DNA from: UBA6398 sp963644855
GTDB lineage: Bacteria > Bacteroidota > Bacteroidia > Bacteroidales > Bacteroidaceae
Assembly: GCA_963644855.1 (NCBI GenBank)
Contig: CAVIQL010000007.1
Location: forward strand, 1-64,000
Direction: 5' to 3'
Length of the DNA: 64,000 bases
The notes below the pieces were generated by a model. That model was not told the DNA's origin. It made no database searches and was given only the letters and a program-made list of their open reading frames with translations. The translations under genes were made by a program, and so were the position numbers. The number at the start of each line of letters is the position of its first letter. Position 1 is the stretch's first letter. Positions 25,628 through 34,115 of the stretch are shown here, in pieces.

Positions 25628-27715
25628 TTATGAAATTTCTTCCCAACTGATATCGGTGCGGCGTTGTTGCCTGAGTTGTTTCCAAAGAATGTCGTTGTAT
25701 GAATGATTGTGCTGTGGGTCGGCACTTATAACGTCGTGTGCCATTCGCCTTGCCTGTTCGAGCAATTGTCCATCGGTTACGAGATTTGCGATTTTAAGAT
25801 TAAAGGGCAATCCGCTTTGCATTGTGCCTTGCAAATCGCCGGGTCCGCGCAATTGCAAGTCTTCTTCTGCAATTTTAAACCCATCGTTTGTTGCTGTCAT
25901 CACATCTATTCGTTTTCGGGTGTCGCCTGAGAGTTTGTCTGGGGTAACAAGAAAACAATATGCCTGGTCGGCGTTTCGCCCCACGCGTCCGCGCAACTGA
26001 TGAAGTTGGGAAAGCCCGAAACGTTGTGCGCCCTCGATTACCATTACTGTGGCATTTGGCACGTTTACTCCTACTTCTATCACCGTGGTAGCCACAAGAA
26101 TGTCGATGTCGCCCTTGGCAAACGTTGTCATCACCTTGTTTTTGTCGTCTGCGCTCATCTTGCCGTGAACATATGCAATCCTGCGGTTTGGAAACGTTTT
26201 GCAAAGCCATTCGTAACCGTTTTCAAGGTCGCGCAAATCCATCTTCTCGTTCTCTTTTATTAGGGGGAATACATAATAAACCTGATGACCTTTGCGTATT
26301 TCGTTTTCGAGCAGATTGAAAAGCTCTGTGCGCTGATGATTCTCCACTCTCTTTGTCAGCACTGGCTTTCTGCCGGGGGGAAGTTCGTCCAAGACCGAAA
26401 CATTTAGGTCGCCGTAAACCGTCATGGCCAGTGTGCGCGGAATGGGAGTTGCTGTCATTACGAGTATGTGGGGTGGGGCTGGACTTTTGAGCCATAGCTT
26501 TGCCCTTTGTGCTACTCCAAAACGATGCTGCTCGTCTATCACGGCAAGTCCGAGCTGAGCAAACACCACCTTGTCTTCTATCACGGCGTGGGTGCCTATT
26601 AATATTTTCACTTCGCCCGACGCCAACGCTTCAAGGGTAGCTTTGCGCCGTTTTCCTTTTATTGACGATGTTAGCAGGTCTGTTCTTATTGGCATTCCGT
26701 CAAGCATTTTTGAAATTGTTTCGTAGTGTTGTTCTGCCAATATCTCGGTTGGAGCCATCAAACATACCTGCCTGTTGTTGTCGATAGCCATAAGCATCGT
26801 CATCAGAGCCACAATGGTTTTCCCACTTCCCACATCGCCTTGCAACAATCTGTTCATTTGTTTTCCACTTCCCACATCGGCGCGAATTTCATGGAGCACT
26901 CTTTTTTGGGCATTGGTCAAACTAAACGGCAGGTGGAATTTGTAGAACCCGTTGAACGCTTCTCCTATTTTTACAAAGCGTTGTCCCACGGCTCTTGCCT
27001 GACGTTCGCTTGCGTAGTTGAGCAAACCGAGCTGTATGTAAAAGAGTTCTTCGAATTTAAGCCGTTTGCGGGCGGCTTCGAGTTGCTCAAAGTTTTGCGG
27101 GGAATGTATTGCCGTTATGGCTTGTGCGCGTGTGCAAAGTTTTTCGCGCTTCAATATGTAGGGAGGAATGGTTTCGGGAATGTCCCCGCCCAATTCTGCC
27201 AATGCTACCTTTATCAGTTTTTCCACAGTCTTTGATGTAATGTTGCAACGTTTCATCTTTTCTGTGGTGTGATAGTATGGTGCAAAAACGGTTTGTACAC
27301 CTTGTGGCTGCGGTTCTTCGAGCTCGGGGTGGGCTATCGACCATCGTCCGCCGTATATCTGAGGTATGCCGAATGCAATGTATTCTTTCCCGATTTTGTA
27401 TTGCTTTTGTATGTAGGATATGCCTCTAAACCATACCAGTTCCATTATTCCAGCACCATCGCTGAACAATGCTTTCAAGCGTTTCTTATGTCCGTCGCCC
27501 TCGGTTTCGAAATATATGATTTTGCCTTTTACCTGTACGTATTGCATGCCGTCGCGCAATTCGCACACTGCATATATTTTGCTGCGGTCGATATATCGGT
27601 AGGGATATGTGGTAACCAAATCGCCCACCGAGTGTATAGACAATTCTTTTTCAAGCATAGAAGCCCGCGAAGGTCCTACGCCTTTCAAATATTTTATGTC
27701 TTGTGTCAGTAACAT
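25628..27715 (-). CDS. recG: ATP-dependent DNA helicase RecG
   Basis: Branch-migration helicase acting on stalled forks and Holliday junctions, 695 residues, full length. The N-terminal wedge/OB region carries VGDLVTTYPYRYIDRS. The helicase motifs are GDVGSGKTIVALM (I), AVIDEQHRFGVAQR (II), MTATPIPRTLAM (III) and QLRGRVGRNADQAYC (VI), with the C-terminal LRGPGDLQGTMQSGLP region typical of RecG. It follows the DJ-1 gene on the minus strand with a strong stem-loop between them. Confidence 0.97.
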   Translation of the reverse strand: MLLTQDIKYLKGVGPSRASMLEKELSIHSVGDLVTTYPYRYIDRSKIYAVCELRDGMQYVQVKGKIIYFETEGDGHKKRLKALFSDGAGIMELVWFRGISYIQKQYKIGKEYIAFGIPQIYGGRWSIAHPELEEPQPQGVQTVFAPYYHTTEKMKRCNITSKTVEKLIKVALAELGGDIPETIPPYILKREKLCTRAQAITAIHSPQNFEQLEAARKRLKFEELFYIQLGLLNYASERQARAVGQRFVKIGEAFNGFYKFHLPFSLTNAQKRVLHEIRADVGSGKQMNRLLQGDVGSGKTIVALMTMLMAIDNNRQVCLMAPTEILAEQHYETISKMLDGMPIRTDLLTSSIKGKRRKATLEALASGEVKILIGTHAVIEDKVVFAQLGLAVIDEQHRFGVAQRAKLWLKSPAPPHILVMTATPIPRTLAMTVYGDLNVSVLDELPPGRKPVLTKRVENHQRTELFNLLENEIRKGHQVYYVFPLIKENEKMDLRDLENGYEWLCKTFPNRRIAYVHGKMSADDKNKVMTTFAKGDIDILVATTVIEVGVNVPNATVMVIEGAQRFGLSQLHQLRGRVGRNADQAYCFLVTPDKLSGDTRKRIDVMTATNDGFKIAEEDLQLRGPGDLQGTMQSGLPFNLKIANLVTDGQLLEQARRMAHDVISADPQHNHSYNDILWKQLRQQRRTDISWEEIS

Positions 27716-27722
27716 TCCAAAT

Positions 27723-27749
27723 AAGCCGAAGACTATATGTCTTCGGCTT
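27723..27749 (-). terminator. strong stem-loop between the DJ-1 gene and recG
   Basis: AAGCCGAAGAC (27723-27733) pairs perfectly with GTCTTCGGCTT (27739-27749) around a five-base loop. On the minus strand it lies 20 bases after the DJ-1 stop and only seven bases before the recG ATG. The T tract after it is poor (ATTTGG). It may terminate, attenuate, or mask the recG ribosome site. Confidence 0.6.
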
Positions 27750-27769
27750 GCGTTAAGATGGGATTGTTT

Positions 27770-28312
27770 TTAGCGGCACAGCATTCCTGCTGCCACTTCG
27801 TCGCTTTTTGCTTTACCTACAAGCGTTTCTGCAATTTTCAATGCAAATTCCATGGCGGCAGCAGGTCCTTTGCCGGTAATTATGTTGCCGTCATGCTCCA
27901 CCATAGCTCCCGTGTGTTTTGCCTCGATTAGCTTGTCTTCGAATCCGGGATAGCATGTGGCGCGTTTGTTGCGCAGTATTCCCAGTTCGCCAAGTATAAA
28001 TGGTGCGGCACAAATGGCTGCAATGGGGAGATTGTTGTTTGCCCTTTCTTTCAAAACGGCACATAGTGCGCTGTCGTTCCTAAGATTCAATGCTCCGGGC
28101 ATTCCGCCAGGCAAAACAACGAGCTCGCTTGTGGCAAGGTTGACTTCGGTGAACAAATTGTCGGTTGTTACCTTTATGCCATGCGCTCCCACTACTTCGT
28201 TGCTGTGGGTTATCGAAACTGTTTGGGCTTCTACTCCGGCACGACGCACTACGTCGACTACTGTTAAGGCTTCCACTTCTTCAAAGCCTTCTGCAAGCAT
28301 AATGTAAACCAT
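27770..28312 (-). CDS. DJ-1/PfpI (YajL/ThiJ) family protein
   Basis: Cytosolic DJ-1-superfamily protein, 180 residues from ATG 28312. The family's acidic pocket residue lies in LAEGFEEVEALTVVDVV, and the nucleophilic cysteine in IAAICAAPFILGELG. It is most like the YajL/DJ-1 branch, for which chaperone, glyoxalase-like and deglycase roles have been proposed; the last is contested. A nine-codon extension to a TTG at 28339 is rejected, because that TTG is part of the promoter box TATATTTG. Confidence 0.92.
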   Translation of the reverse strand: MVYIMLAEGFEEVEALTVVDVVRRAGVEAQTVSITHSNEVVGAHGIKVTTDNLFTEVNLATSELVVLPGGMPGALNLRNDSALCAVLKERANNNLPIAAICAAPFILGELGILRNKRATCYPGFEDKLIEAKHTGAMVEHDGNIITGKGPAAAMEFALKIAETLVGKAKSDEVAAGMLCR

Positions 28313-28336
28313 ATTTTCTGTGTTTTGTTGTTGACG

Positions 28337-28344
28337 CAAATATA
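28337..28344 (-). promoter_or_regulatory. -7 box of the DJ-1 gene
   Basis: The minus strand reads TATATTTG (TAnnTTTG), 24 bases upstream of the ATG at 28312. It rules out the longer TTG start. Confidence 0.7.
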
Positions 28345-28429
28345 ACGATATCCTTTCAAATATCGTGCAAAAACGTTATTTTCGTTTCTGTTTTGCCTCT
28401 TTTGCCACTCTGTAAAACCTGTTGTTTTT

Positions 28430-28532
28430 CTTTTGTCGCATATCGTAAAAATAATGTCAGATATAATTTAAATAATATCCGACATTTTTCAAATAATATC
28501 GGACTTTGTTTTCGCAATATGCCGTGTGGCTT
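28430..28532. repeat. 21-bp phased palindromic array
   Basis: Centre bases at 28438, 28459, 28480, 28501 and 28522, all 21 bp apart. Both ends carry the terminal signature, GCATATCGTAAAAA on the left and TTTTCGCAATATGCC on the right, in inverted orientation. It lies between divergent promoters. The rest of 28345-28660 has no gene. Confidence 0.87.
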
Positions 28533-28667
28533 TTCTGTTGTTGTAAATGGTTGTTTTTTAATAGGTTGTGGGTGAACTGATTTTCTTCTAAAAATAACCA
28601 CAAAAAAGAGACATTGAGCATAACAAAAAATATTTGCAAAAAGTTTTGCTGGAACAAATATAATATA

Positions 28668-28675
28668 TACTTTTG
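28668..28675 (+). promoter_or_regulatory. promoter of the nine-gene export operon
   Basis: The -7 box is TACTTTTG (TAnnTTTG), with a TTTG -33 element at 28645-28648 and a 19-bp spacer. The expected start site is near 28680, inside the palindrome at 28677-28700. Confidence 0.72.
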
Positions 28676-28676
28676 C

Positions 28677-28700
28677 AGTGTACTACAAAGGTAGTACACT
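28677..28700. promoter_or_regulatory. perfect palindromic operator, probably for the operon's GntR/YtrA regulator
   Basis: AGTGTACTAC, four bases (AAAG), then GTAGTACACT forms a perfect 10-bp inverted repeat. It begins two bases after the -7 box and covers the predicted start site, an ideal place to block transcription. The operon encodes a YtrA-type GntR regulator, the obvious candidate binder. This is inference from position and symmetry. Confidence 0.72.
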
Positions 28701-28708
28701 AATACGGT

Positions 28709-29566
28709 ATGACTATGGTTGACATTAATAATTTATCGTTTGGCTATCCCGGCCACGGAAATCTTTACGAGAATCTTGATATCTCGCTTCCGCAAGGGAA
28801 TGTTTATGGGCTTCTCGGACGCAATGGGTCGGGAAAATCCACGTTGCTTTATCTTATAGCGGGATTGCTTCGCCCAAGAAAGGGTAGTGTGTTGTTTATG
28901 GGCGACAACACTATGAAACGCGAGCCCAAGACATTGAGCAATATGTTTATCCTTCCCGAGGAATTCAGTTTGCCCAAATTCAATTTCAAGAAATACGTAA
29001 AACAGTTGGCTCCGTTTTATCCGCGTTTCAGCGAAGAAACTCTCAAAACCTGTCTTGCAGAATTCGATATGCCATATGATATGCCCATGGGTGAACTCTC
29101 GATGGGTAATAAAAAGAAGGCTTATGTTTGCTTTGCGCTTGCAACCAATGTGAGTCTGCTTCTTCTCGACGAACCCACAAATGGTTTGGACATTCCCTCG
29201 AAAGTGCAGTTCCGACGTGCAATTTCAAAAACAATGAACGAGGACAAAAGCGTAATAATTTCCACACATCAGGTAAGAGATATCGAAAGTTTGCTCGACC
29301 ATGTAGTTATAATTGACAACGGACGCCTTATGCTTAATACTTCGGTAAACAACATTGTGAGTCGATACGCATTTGAAGAACGTCCTATGGGAGAACCTAC
29401 CGACGATGCGCTGTATGTGCAGCGTTCTATGAGTGGCAATAAGATTATTGTGGAAAACCGCGCCGGCATTGACACGCCTATCGACCTTGAAATGCTGTTT
29501 ACGGCAGCCGTAACGGGAAAAATTTCCATCAAAGAGAATAATGAAGAAAAAGATGAAGAATTATGA
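28709..29566 (+). CDS. ABC transporter ATP-binding protein (YtrB-like)
   Basis: Cytosolic ATPase, 285 residues. Walker A GLLGRNGSGKSTLLYL, a signature variant LSMGNKKKAYVCFAL (in place of LSGGQ), and Walker B LLLLDEPTNGLD with the H-loop STHQVRD are visible. It resembles the YtrB/CcmA-like ATPases that partner membrane proteins under YtrA-type regulators. A second ATG lies two codons in. The stop overlaps the next start (ATGA). First gene of the operon. Confidence 0.9.
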   Translation: MTMVDINNLSFGYPGHGNLYENLDISLPQGNVYGLLGRNGSGKSTLLYLIAGLLRPRKGSVLFMGDNTMKREPKTLSNMFILPEEFSLPKFNFKKYVKQLAPFYPRFSEETLKTCLAEFDMPYDMPMGELSMGNKKKAYVCFALATNVSLLLLDEPTNGLDIPSKVQFRRAISKTMNEDKSVIISTHQVRDIESLLDHVVIIDNGRLMLNTSVNNIVSRYAFEERPMGEPTDDALYVQRSMSGNKIIVENRAGIDTPIDLEMLFTAAVTGKISIKENNEEKDEEL

Positions 29567-30369
29567 AAACAATTAATCCTGTAAACAATTTTTCTGCGCC
29601 CCGTTTTATGTATTTGGTGAAGTTGGGATTGCGCTCAAAAGAATACCGTTTCTGTTTGATGGGGGTAGTCATTATGTATCTTGGGTTTATGTTTGAGCGT
29701 TTGTTTGAATCCAAATATCTGTCATACGACACGCTATGCGATCTTCGTAGTTATATTTTGCTTGTGTTGGGTTTCGGTGTAACATTCGGAGCTTCGTTTT
29801 TCGTGAGTAGCCTGGTAAGCAAAGGCAACCGCATTAATCATTTGATGTTGCCTGCCACTACATTCGAAAAACTCTTGGCAAGGTTGACGATAGTGTTTGT
29901 CGGCACAATATTGACGGCAATTGCAATTTATTTAGTGCTTTATGTATTATTTGTCATAGCAAGTGTTTGCTCGCCAAACACCCCCAGTTATGTAGATTAT
30001 AGCCCTTTGCCAACCATTAAAGTGAACTTGACGCTTACAGGCATAACTGTTTTTCAATTATCTGTTTTCTTTGTAATATTCTGCGTGTGGATTAATTCGA
30101 TGTATCTTCTTGGCGGAATTTTATGGAAGGGAAAAAGTTGGATAACAATGAGTATATTGCTAATCTTTTTGAGTATGTTGTTCGGAGAAGATATATATGG
30201 TTTTTGTGTTGATGGTTGCAATAAAACTATTTCTATCATGTTAGAGGACACAATACTAATAATGTTGACAATCCTCAACGGGTGGATTGTTTGGCGTCTT
30301 TTCTCTCGCATGCAAGTTGTACGTCCCACATTACGAATCTTTGTGAAAGGAATAAAGCGTCATTTTTAA
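29563..30369 (+). CDS. membrane protein, probable partner permease of the YtrB-like ATPase
   Basis: Integral membrane protein of 268 residues with about six hydrophobic segments (CLMGVVIMYLGFMF, YILLVLGFGVTFGASFFV, ILTAIAIYLVLYVLFVIASV, VFQLSVFFVIFCVWINSMYL, SWITMSILLIFLSMLF, LIMLTILNGWIVWRL). I recognise no named family. The four-base overlap with the ATPase and the count of helices suggest the transmembrane half of that ABC exporter. Confidence 0.8.
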   Translation: MKTINPVNNFSAPRFMYLVKLGLRSKEYRFCLMGVVIMYLGFMFERLFESKYLSYDTLCDLRSYILLVLGFGVTFGASFFVSSLVSKGNRINHLMLPATTFEKLLARLTIVFVGTILTAIAIYLVLYVLFVIASVCSPNTPSYVDYSPLPTIKVNLTLTGITVFQLSVFFVIFCVWINSMYLLGGILWKGKSWITMSILLIFLSMLFGEDIYGFCVDGCNKTISIMLEDTILIMLTILNGWIVWRLFSRMQVVRPTLRIFVKGIKRHF

Positions 30370-30375
30370 GTAACA

Positions 30376-30771
30376 ATGAATTTCAACGAAAACAAATCAA
30401 TATATCTGCAAATTGCAAATAGAATTTGCGATGAAATAATGCTCGGCGTTTACGATATAGGCAATCGCATTCCGTCTGTGCGCGACTATGCTTCGCAAAT
30501 GGAGGTGAATGCAAATACTGCAGTACGCTCCTACAACTATCTTGAGCAGCATGGAATAATTGAAAGCAAACGAGGATTGGGTTATTTTGTTACTCCAAAC
30601 AGCAGAGACATAATTAGCGAAAGTCGCAAAAAGGAATTCTTTTCTACGCATGTACCCGGTTTCTTTAATCATATGAATATGCTCGGAGTAAAATTCGAAG
30701 AAGTGGCAAAACTTTACGAAGAACATAAAAAACAAAAGGCAGAAAACAATGATTCATCTGAAAGACATTAA
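30376..30771 (+). CDS. GntR-family regulator, YtrA type
   Basis: Short transcription regulator of 131 residues, the length of the YtrA subfamily, which has a GntR winged helix and only a small dimerisation tail. The DNA-binding part is residues ~5-75: SIYLQIANRICDEIMLG, NRIPSVRDYASQ, then VNANTAVRSYNYLEQHGIIE and GLGYFV. It probably represses its own operon through the palindrome at 28677-28700. The last 23 bases overlap the next ATPase gene, coupling the YtrB-like part to the MacB-like part of the operon. Confidence 0.93.
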   Translation: MNFNENKSIYLQIANRICDEIMLGVYDIGNRIPSVRDYASQMEVNANTAVRSYNYLEQHGIIESKRGLGYFVTPNSRDIISESRKKEFFSTHVPGFFNHMNMLGVKFEEVAKLYEEHKKQKAENNDSSERH

Positions 30772-31465
30772 CAAAACATACGACAACGGCACGAAACTCC
30801 ATGTATTGAAAGGAATATCGCTCGATATAAACGAAGGCGAATTTGTTTCGATAATGGGAGCATCGGGTTCCGGGAAATCAACATTGCTGAACATTATGGG
30901 AATACTCGACAACTACGATAGCGGAGACTATACCATAGACGGCGTTGAGATTAAAAACTTGAGTGAAAACCGTGCAGCCGATATTCGTAACCATATGATT
31001 GGTTTTATATTTCAATCGTTCAATCTTATTTCCTTCAAAAATGCAATGGAAAACGTTGCGTTACCTCTGATGTACCAGGGCGTGAGCCGCAAACGCCGCA
31101 ATGCTATCGCGATGGAGTATCTTGACAGGCTCGGATTGAAAGATCATGCTCACCATTTGCCTAATGAACTTTCTGGTGGGCAGAAACAACGCGTTGCTAT
31201 AGCGCGGGCTATGATTACCAAGCCGCGCATAATTCTCGCCGACGAACCTACCGGAGCTCTTGACAGTCGTACTTCACTTGAAGTGATGCAGCTTTTGAAA
31301 AAACTCAACGAAGAGGGAATGACTATCGTGGTTGTAACTCATGAAAGTGGCGTAGCAAACGTAACAAACAAGATTATCCATTTGAAAGACGGCGTTATCG
31401 AGAACGTGGAAGAGAATGTTCGTCATGACGCTTCGATATTTGGTGCGAATGGATTAATGAAATAA
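30749..31465 (+). CDS. LolD/MacB-type ABC ATPase
   Basis: ATP-binding subunit of a MacB-type exporter, 238 residues. Walker A is MGASGSGKSTLLNIMG, the signature LSGGQKQRVAIARAM, Walker B ILADEPTGALDS, and the H-loop VVTHESG. It lacks the fused membrane domain of E. coli MacB and serves the two separate FtsX permeases that follow. The start lies 23 bases inside the GntR gene. Confidence 0.94.
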   Translation: MIHLKDINKTYDNGTKLHVLKGISLDINEGEFVSIMGASGSGKSTLLNIMGILDNYDSGDYTIDGVEIKNLSENRAADIRNHMIGFIFQSFNLISFKNAMENVALPLMYQGVSRKRRNAIAMEYLDRLGLKDHAHHLPNELSGGQKQRVAIARAMITKPRIILADEPTGALDSRTSLEVMQLLKKLNEEGMTIVVVTHESGVANVTNKIIHLKDGVIENVEENVRHDASIFGANGLMK

Positions 31466-31473
31466 AAGACATT

Positions 31474-32727
31474 ATGGATACCATACAAGAATTGTTTGCT
31501 ACATTGCAGCGTTCAAAGCTTCGCACAACCCTCACAGGCATCTCTGTTTCTACGGGAATCTTTTTGCTGATACTTTTACTTGGCGCCGGAAACGGAATAA
31601 TACATGCCTTTGAAAATATGTCGGGCAATATGGCGTTAGATGTGATGCAAATAAACGGAGGACGTACTTCGAAACCATACAATGGCTTAAAAGAAGGCAG
31701 AAATATTTCGCTTGACAATCGCGACCTTAATATTGTAAATCATAATTTCACTAAGAAAGTGCGCGCAGTAACTGGTATGTTGCAGCAAAGCGATGTTATT
31801 GTTCGATATGGCACGCAAAGTATTTCGCGAAGCCTCACTGGTGTTACTCCGCAATACCGCGAAATGACAACTCAAAAGATAATTGCCGGAAGGTTTCTAA
31901 ACGAAATTGACATGCGAGAGCGTAGGAAAGTGATTGTCTTGGCGCAAGAGGATGCTGACGAACTTTTTGGTTCATGGCGCAATGCTGTTGGCAAATTGGT
32001 TAATGCGCAGAATGTGGCTTATCGCGTGGTTGGAGTTTGTTCTGACAACAATATGAGCACTAATCAAGACGTATTTATGCCGCTAAACACATTTCAGACT
32101 GTGTATAACAAAAACACGGAATATGATTGCCTAATGCTTAAAACCAGAGATATTCGTACGCAAGACGATATAGATAAATTCGCAAAGCAGTATAGAAGCA
32201 TTGCAGGTCCTGTTCATATGTATTCTCCCGACGACGAAGATGCTTTATGGATGTGGAACACAACGGTAGGTGCAGAGCAGAGCGAGGAGGCAATGAAGAT
32301 ATTACATTTGGCGTTGTGGATAATTGGATTGCTCACGTTAATCAGTGGAGTGGTGGGCATTAGCAACATTATGTTGATTACAGTGAAAGAGCGAACCCAT
32401 GAGTTTGGTATTCGCAAAGCTATTGGGGCTCGTCCGTTGTCGATTCTGAAAGGTGTGATAATCGAGAGCGTGGTGGTAACAATGATTTTCGGATATATAG
32501 GAATGGTTCTCGGACTTCTTGCAACCGAATACCTTAATCGGGTGGGCGGAGAGTCTAAAGTTGTGTTGGGAGATAATACAATGACTGTCTTTTCCAATCC
32601 TACGGTCGACTTTACTACGTGTGTAGAAGCCCTTGCGGTTATGATTATTGCAGGAGTTATTGCCGGACTTATACCGGCGCGAAAAGCTGTTAAGGTAAAA
32701 CCTATTGAAGCATTGAGGGCAGAGTGA
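31474..32727 (+). CDS. MacB/FtsX-type ABC permease, first of a pair
   Basis: Inner-membrane permease of 417 residues. It has an N-terminal helix (LTGISVSTGIFLLILLLGAG), a periplasmic MacB-PCD domain (~50-270), and three C-terminal helices (LWIIGLLTLISGVVGISNIM with VKERTHEFGIRKAIGA, VVVTMIFGYIGMVLGLLA, LAVMIIAGVIAGLIPARKA). It has the same plan as the next gene and ends one base before it, so the transporter is probably a heterodimer. Confidence 0.93.
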   Translation: MDTIQELFATLQRSKLRTTLTGISVSTGIFLLILLLGAGNGIIHAFENMSGNMALDVMQINGGRTSKPYNGLKEGRNISLDNRDLNIVNHNFTKKVRAVTGMLQQSDVIVRYGTQSISRSLTGVTPQYREMTTQKIIAGRFLNEIDMRERRKVIVLAQEDADELFGSWRNAVGKLVNAQNVAYRVVGVCSDNNMSTNQDVFMPLNTFQTVYNKNTEYDCLMLKTRDIRTQDDIDKFAKQYRSIAGPVHMYSPDDEDALWMWNTTVGAEQSEEAMKILHLALWIIGLLTLISGVVGISNIMLITVKERTHEFGIRKAIGARPLSILKGVIIESVVVTMIFGYIGMVLGLLATEYLNRVGGESKVVLGDNTMTVFSNPTVDFTTCVEALAVMIIAGVIAGLIPARKAVKVKPIEALRAE

Positions 32728-32728
32728 A

Positions 32729-34009
32729 ATGAAAGAATGTATTAAAAAGATGTTGGGTCAAGTGTTTGACAGCGATCGTTTCGCAGAGGTTACAAGTACA
32801 CTTGCCGGAAACAAGTCGCGCACAGTATTAACTGCATTTGGTATTTTCTGGGGTGTGTTTATGCTGGTGCTTCTGCTTGGTGGCGGCAAGGGTCTGCAAG
32901 ATCTCATGATGTCGAAATTCGGTGGCTTTGCAACTAACACAGGTTTGGTTTCAAGTAATGAAACTACCAAAGCATACAAAGGATATTCCAAAGGACGCAG
33001 TTGGGATTTGAGCATAAACGACATAGAAGGTTTGCGCAATTATGTTCCAAACTTAGATGTTGTGGTTCCTTTGGAAAATAAGTGGGGTAAAATAGCAAGG
33101 TATTCCAATAAAACAACCAATTCGAATATGACTCTTAAAGGAATTGTTCCGGAGTATCAAAAGGTTGAAATTCCTGAGATAAAATACGGACGGTTTATTA
33201 ATGAGAACGATTTTCACCAGAGACGTAAAGTATGTGTGATTGGTAAGAGAATTTACGAATCATTGTTCCCTAACGTTGAAAATCCATGTGGCAAGTTTAT
33301 AAATGTAGACGGTGTTTATTACGAGGTAGTAGGTGTAGACATGCACGAAAGCAATATAGGATTGGGCAGCACGCCACAGAATTGTATTTCTGTGCCATAT
33401 AGTGTTTTCAGCAATGTATATAATTGTGGGAAAAACGTTTCTATTATAGCTTTCACAGCCAAACGCGGAACTACCATTGCTTCGGTTGAAGACAGGGTGA
33501 GGCATTATATATGTCATACCCACGACATTAATCCCGAAGATCGCGAAGCCTTGGAATGGTGGAACTTGGAAAATATTTTTCAAATGTTCGACAATTTGTT
33601 TAACGGCATCAATATTTTGGTTTGGCTTATAGGAGTAGGAACCGTAGTGAGCGGAGTTATAGGCGTAACAAACATTATGCTTGTTTCTATTCGTGAACGC
33701 ACGGTGGAACTGGGTATTCGTCGGGCCATAGGCGCAAAGCCGCGCGACATTATTGTGCAAATTCTTACCGAAAGCGAAATTATGACAATTCTTGCCGGTA
33801 TGTCGGGAATAATACTTGCGGTAGCAATACTTGCAGTGTTGGAAACTGCTATAAGGCAAAGCAGTGAATCTTCAGCCACATTTCAAATACCATTTGGCAT
33901 AGCTTCTTGTGTGGCGATGGCATTGCTTGTGATGGGATTGCTTGCAGGTATATTTCCTGCTATAAGAGCCTTGGCAATAAGGCCTGTTGATGCAATGAGA
34001 GACGAATAG
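32729..34009 (+). CDS. MacB/FtsX-type ABC permease, second of a pair
   Basis: Inner-membrane permease of 426 residues, paralogous to the preceding one. It has an N-terminal helix (LTAFGIFWGVFMLVLLLGGG), a periplasmic MacB-PCD domain, and an FtsX domain with SIRERTVELGIRRAIGAKPR and helices LVWLIGVGTVVSGVIGVTNI and ASCVAMALLVMGLLAGIFP. The two permeases differ in their periplasmic domains. A 21-bp phased array begins at its stop codon and precedes the adaptor gene. Confidence 0.93.
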   Translation: MKECIKKMLGQVFDSDRFAEVTSTLAGNKSRTVLTAFGIFWGVFMLVLLLGGGKGLQDLMMSKFGGFATNTGLVSSNETTKAYKGYSKGRSWDLSINDIEGLRNYVPNLDVVVPLENKWGKIARYSNKTTNSNMTLKGIVPEYQKVEIPEIKYGRFINENDFHQRRKVCVIGKRIYESLFPNVENPCGKFINVDGVYYEVVGVDMHESNIGLGSTPQNCISVPYSVFSNVYNCGKNVSIIAFTAKRGTTIASVEDRVRHYICHTHDINPEDREALEWWNLENIFQMFDNLFNGINILVWLIGVGTVVSGVIGVTNIMLVSIRERTVELGIRRAIGAKPRDIIVQILTESEIMTILAGMSGIILAVAILAVLETAIRQSSESSATFQIPFGIASCVAMALLVMGLLAGIFPAIRALAIRPVDAMRDE

Positions 34010-34085
34010 GGATATTAAAAAAATAATAACCGATATTTTTTAAACGATAACCGATGTTTTTTTAAAAATATCAGACATTGTTCAG
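34009..34085. repeat. 21-bp phased array inside the export operon
   Basis: Centre bases at 34010, 34031, 34052 and 34073, exactly 21 bp apart, with units such as CGATATTTTTTAAACGATAA. It starts at the stop codon of the second permease and ends about 30 bases before the adaptor ATG, so it would be transcribed within the operon. Confidence 0.78.
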
Positions 34086-34115
34086 AGAATAAAATAGAAT
34101 ATAAAAATACAAGTT

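Noticed and set aside
28313..28339. TTG at 28339 as start of the DJ-1 protein
   Set aside because: It lies in the promoter box TATATTTG on the minus strand; the next ATG begins the conserved domain.
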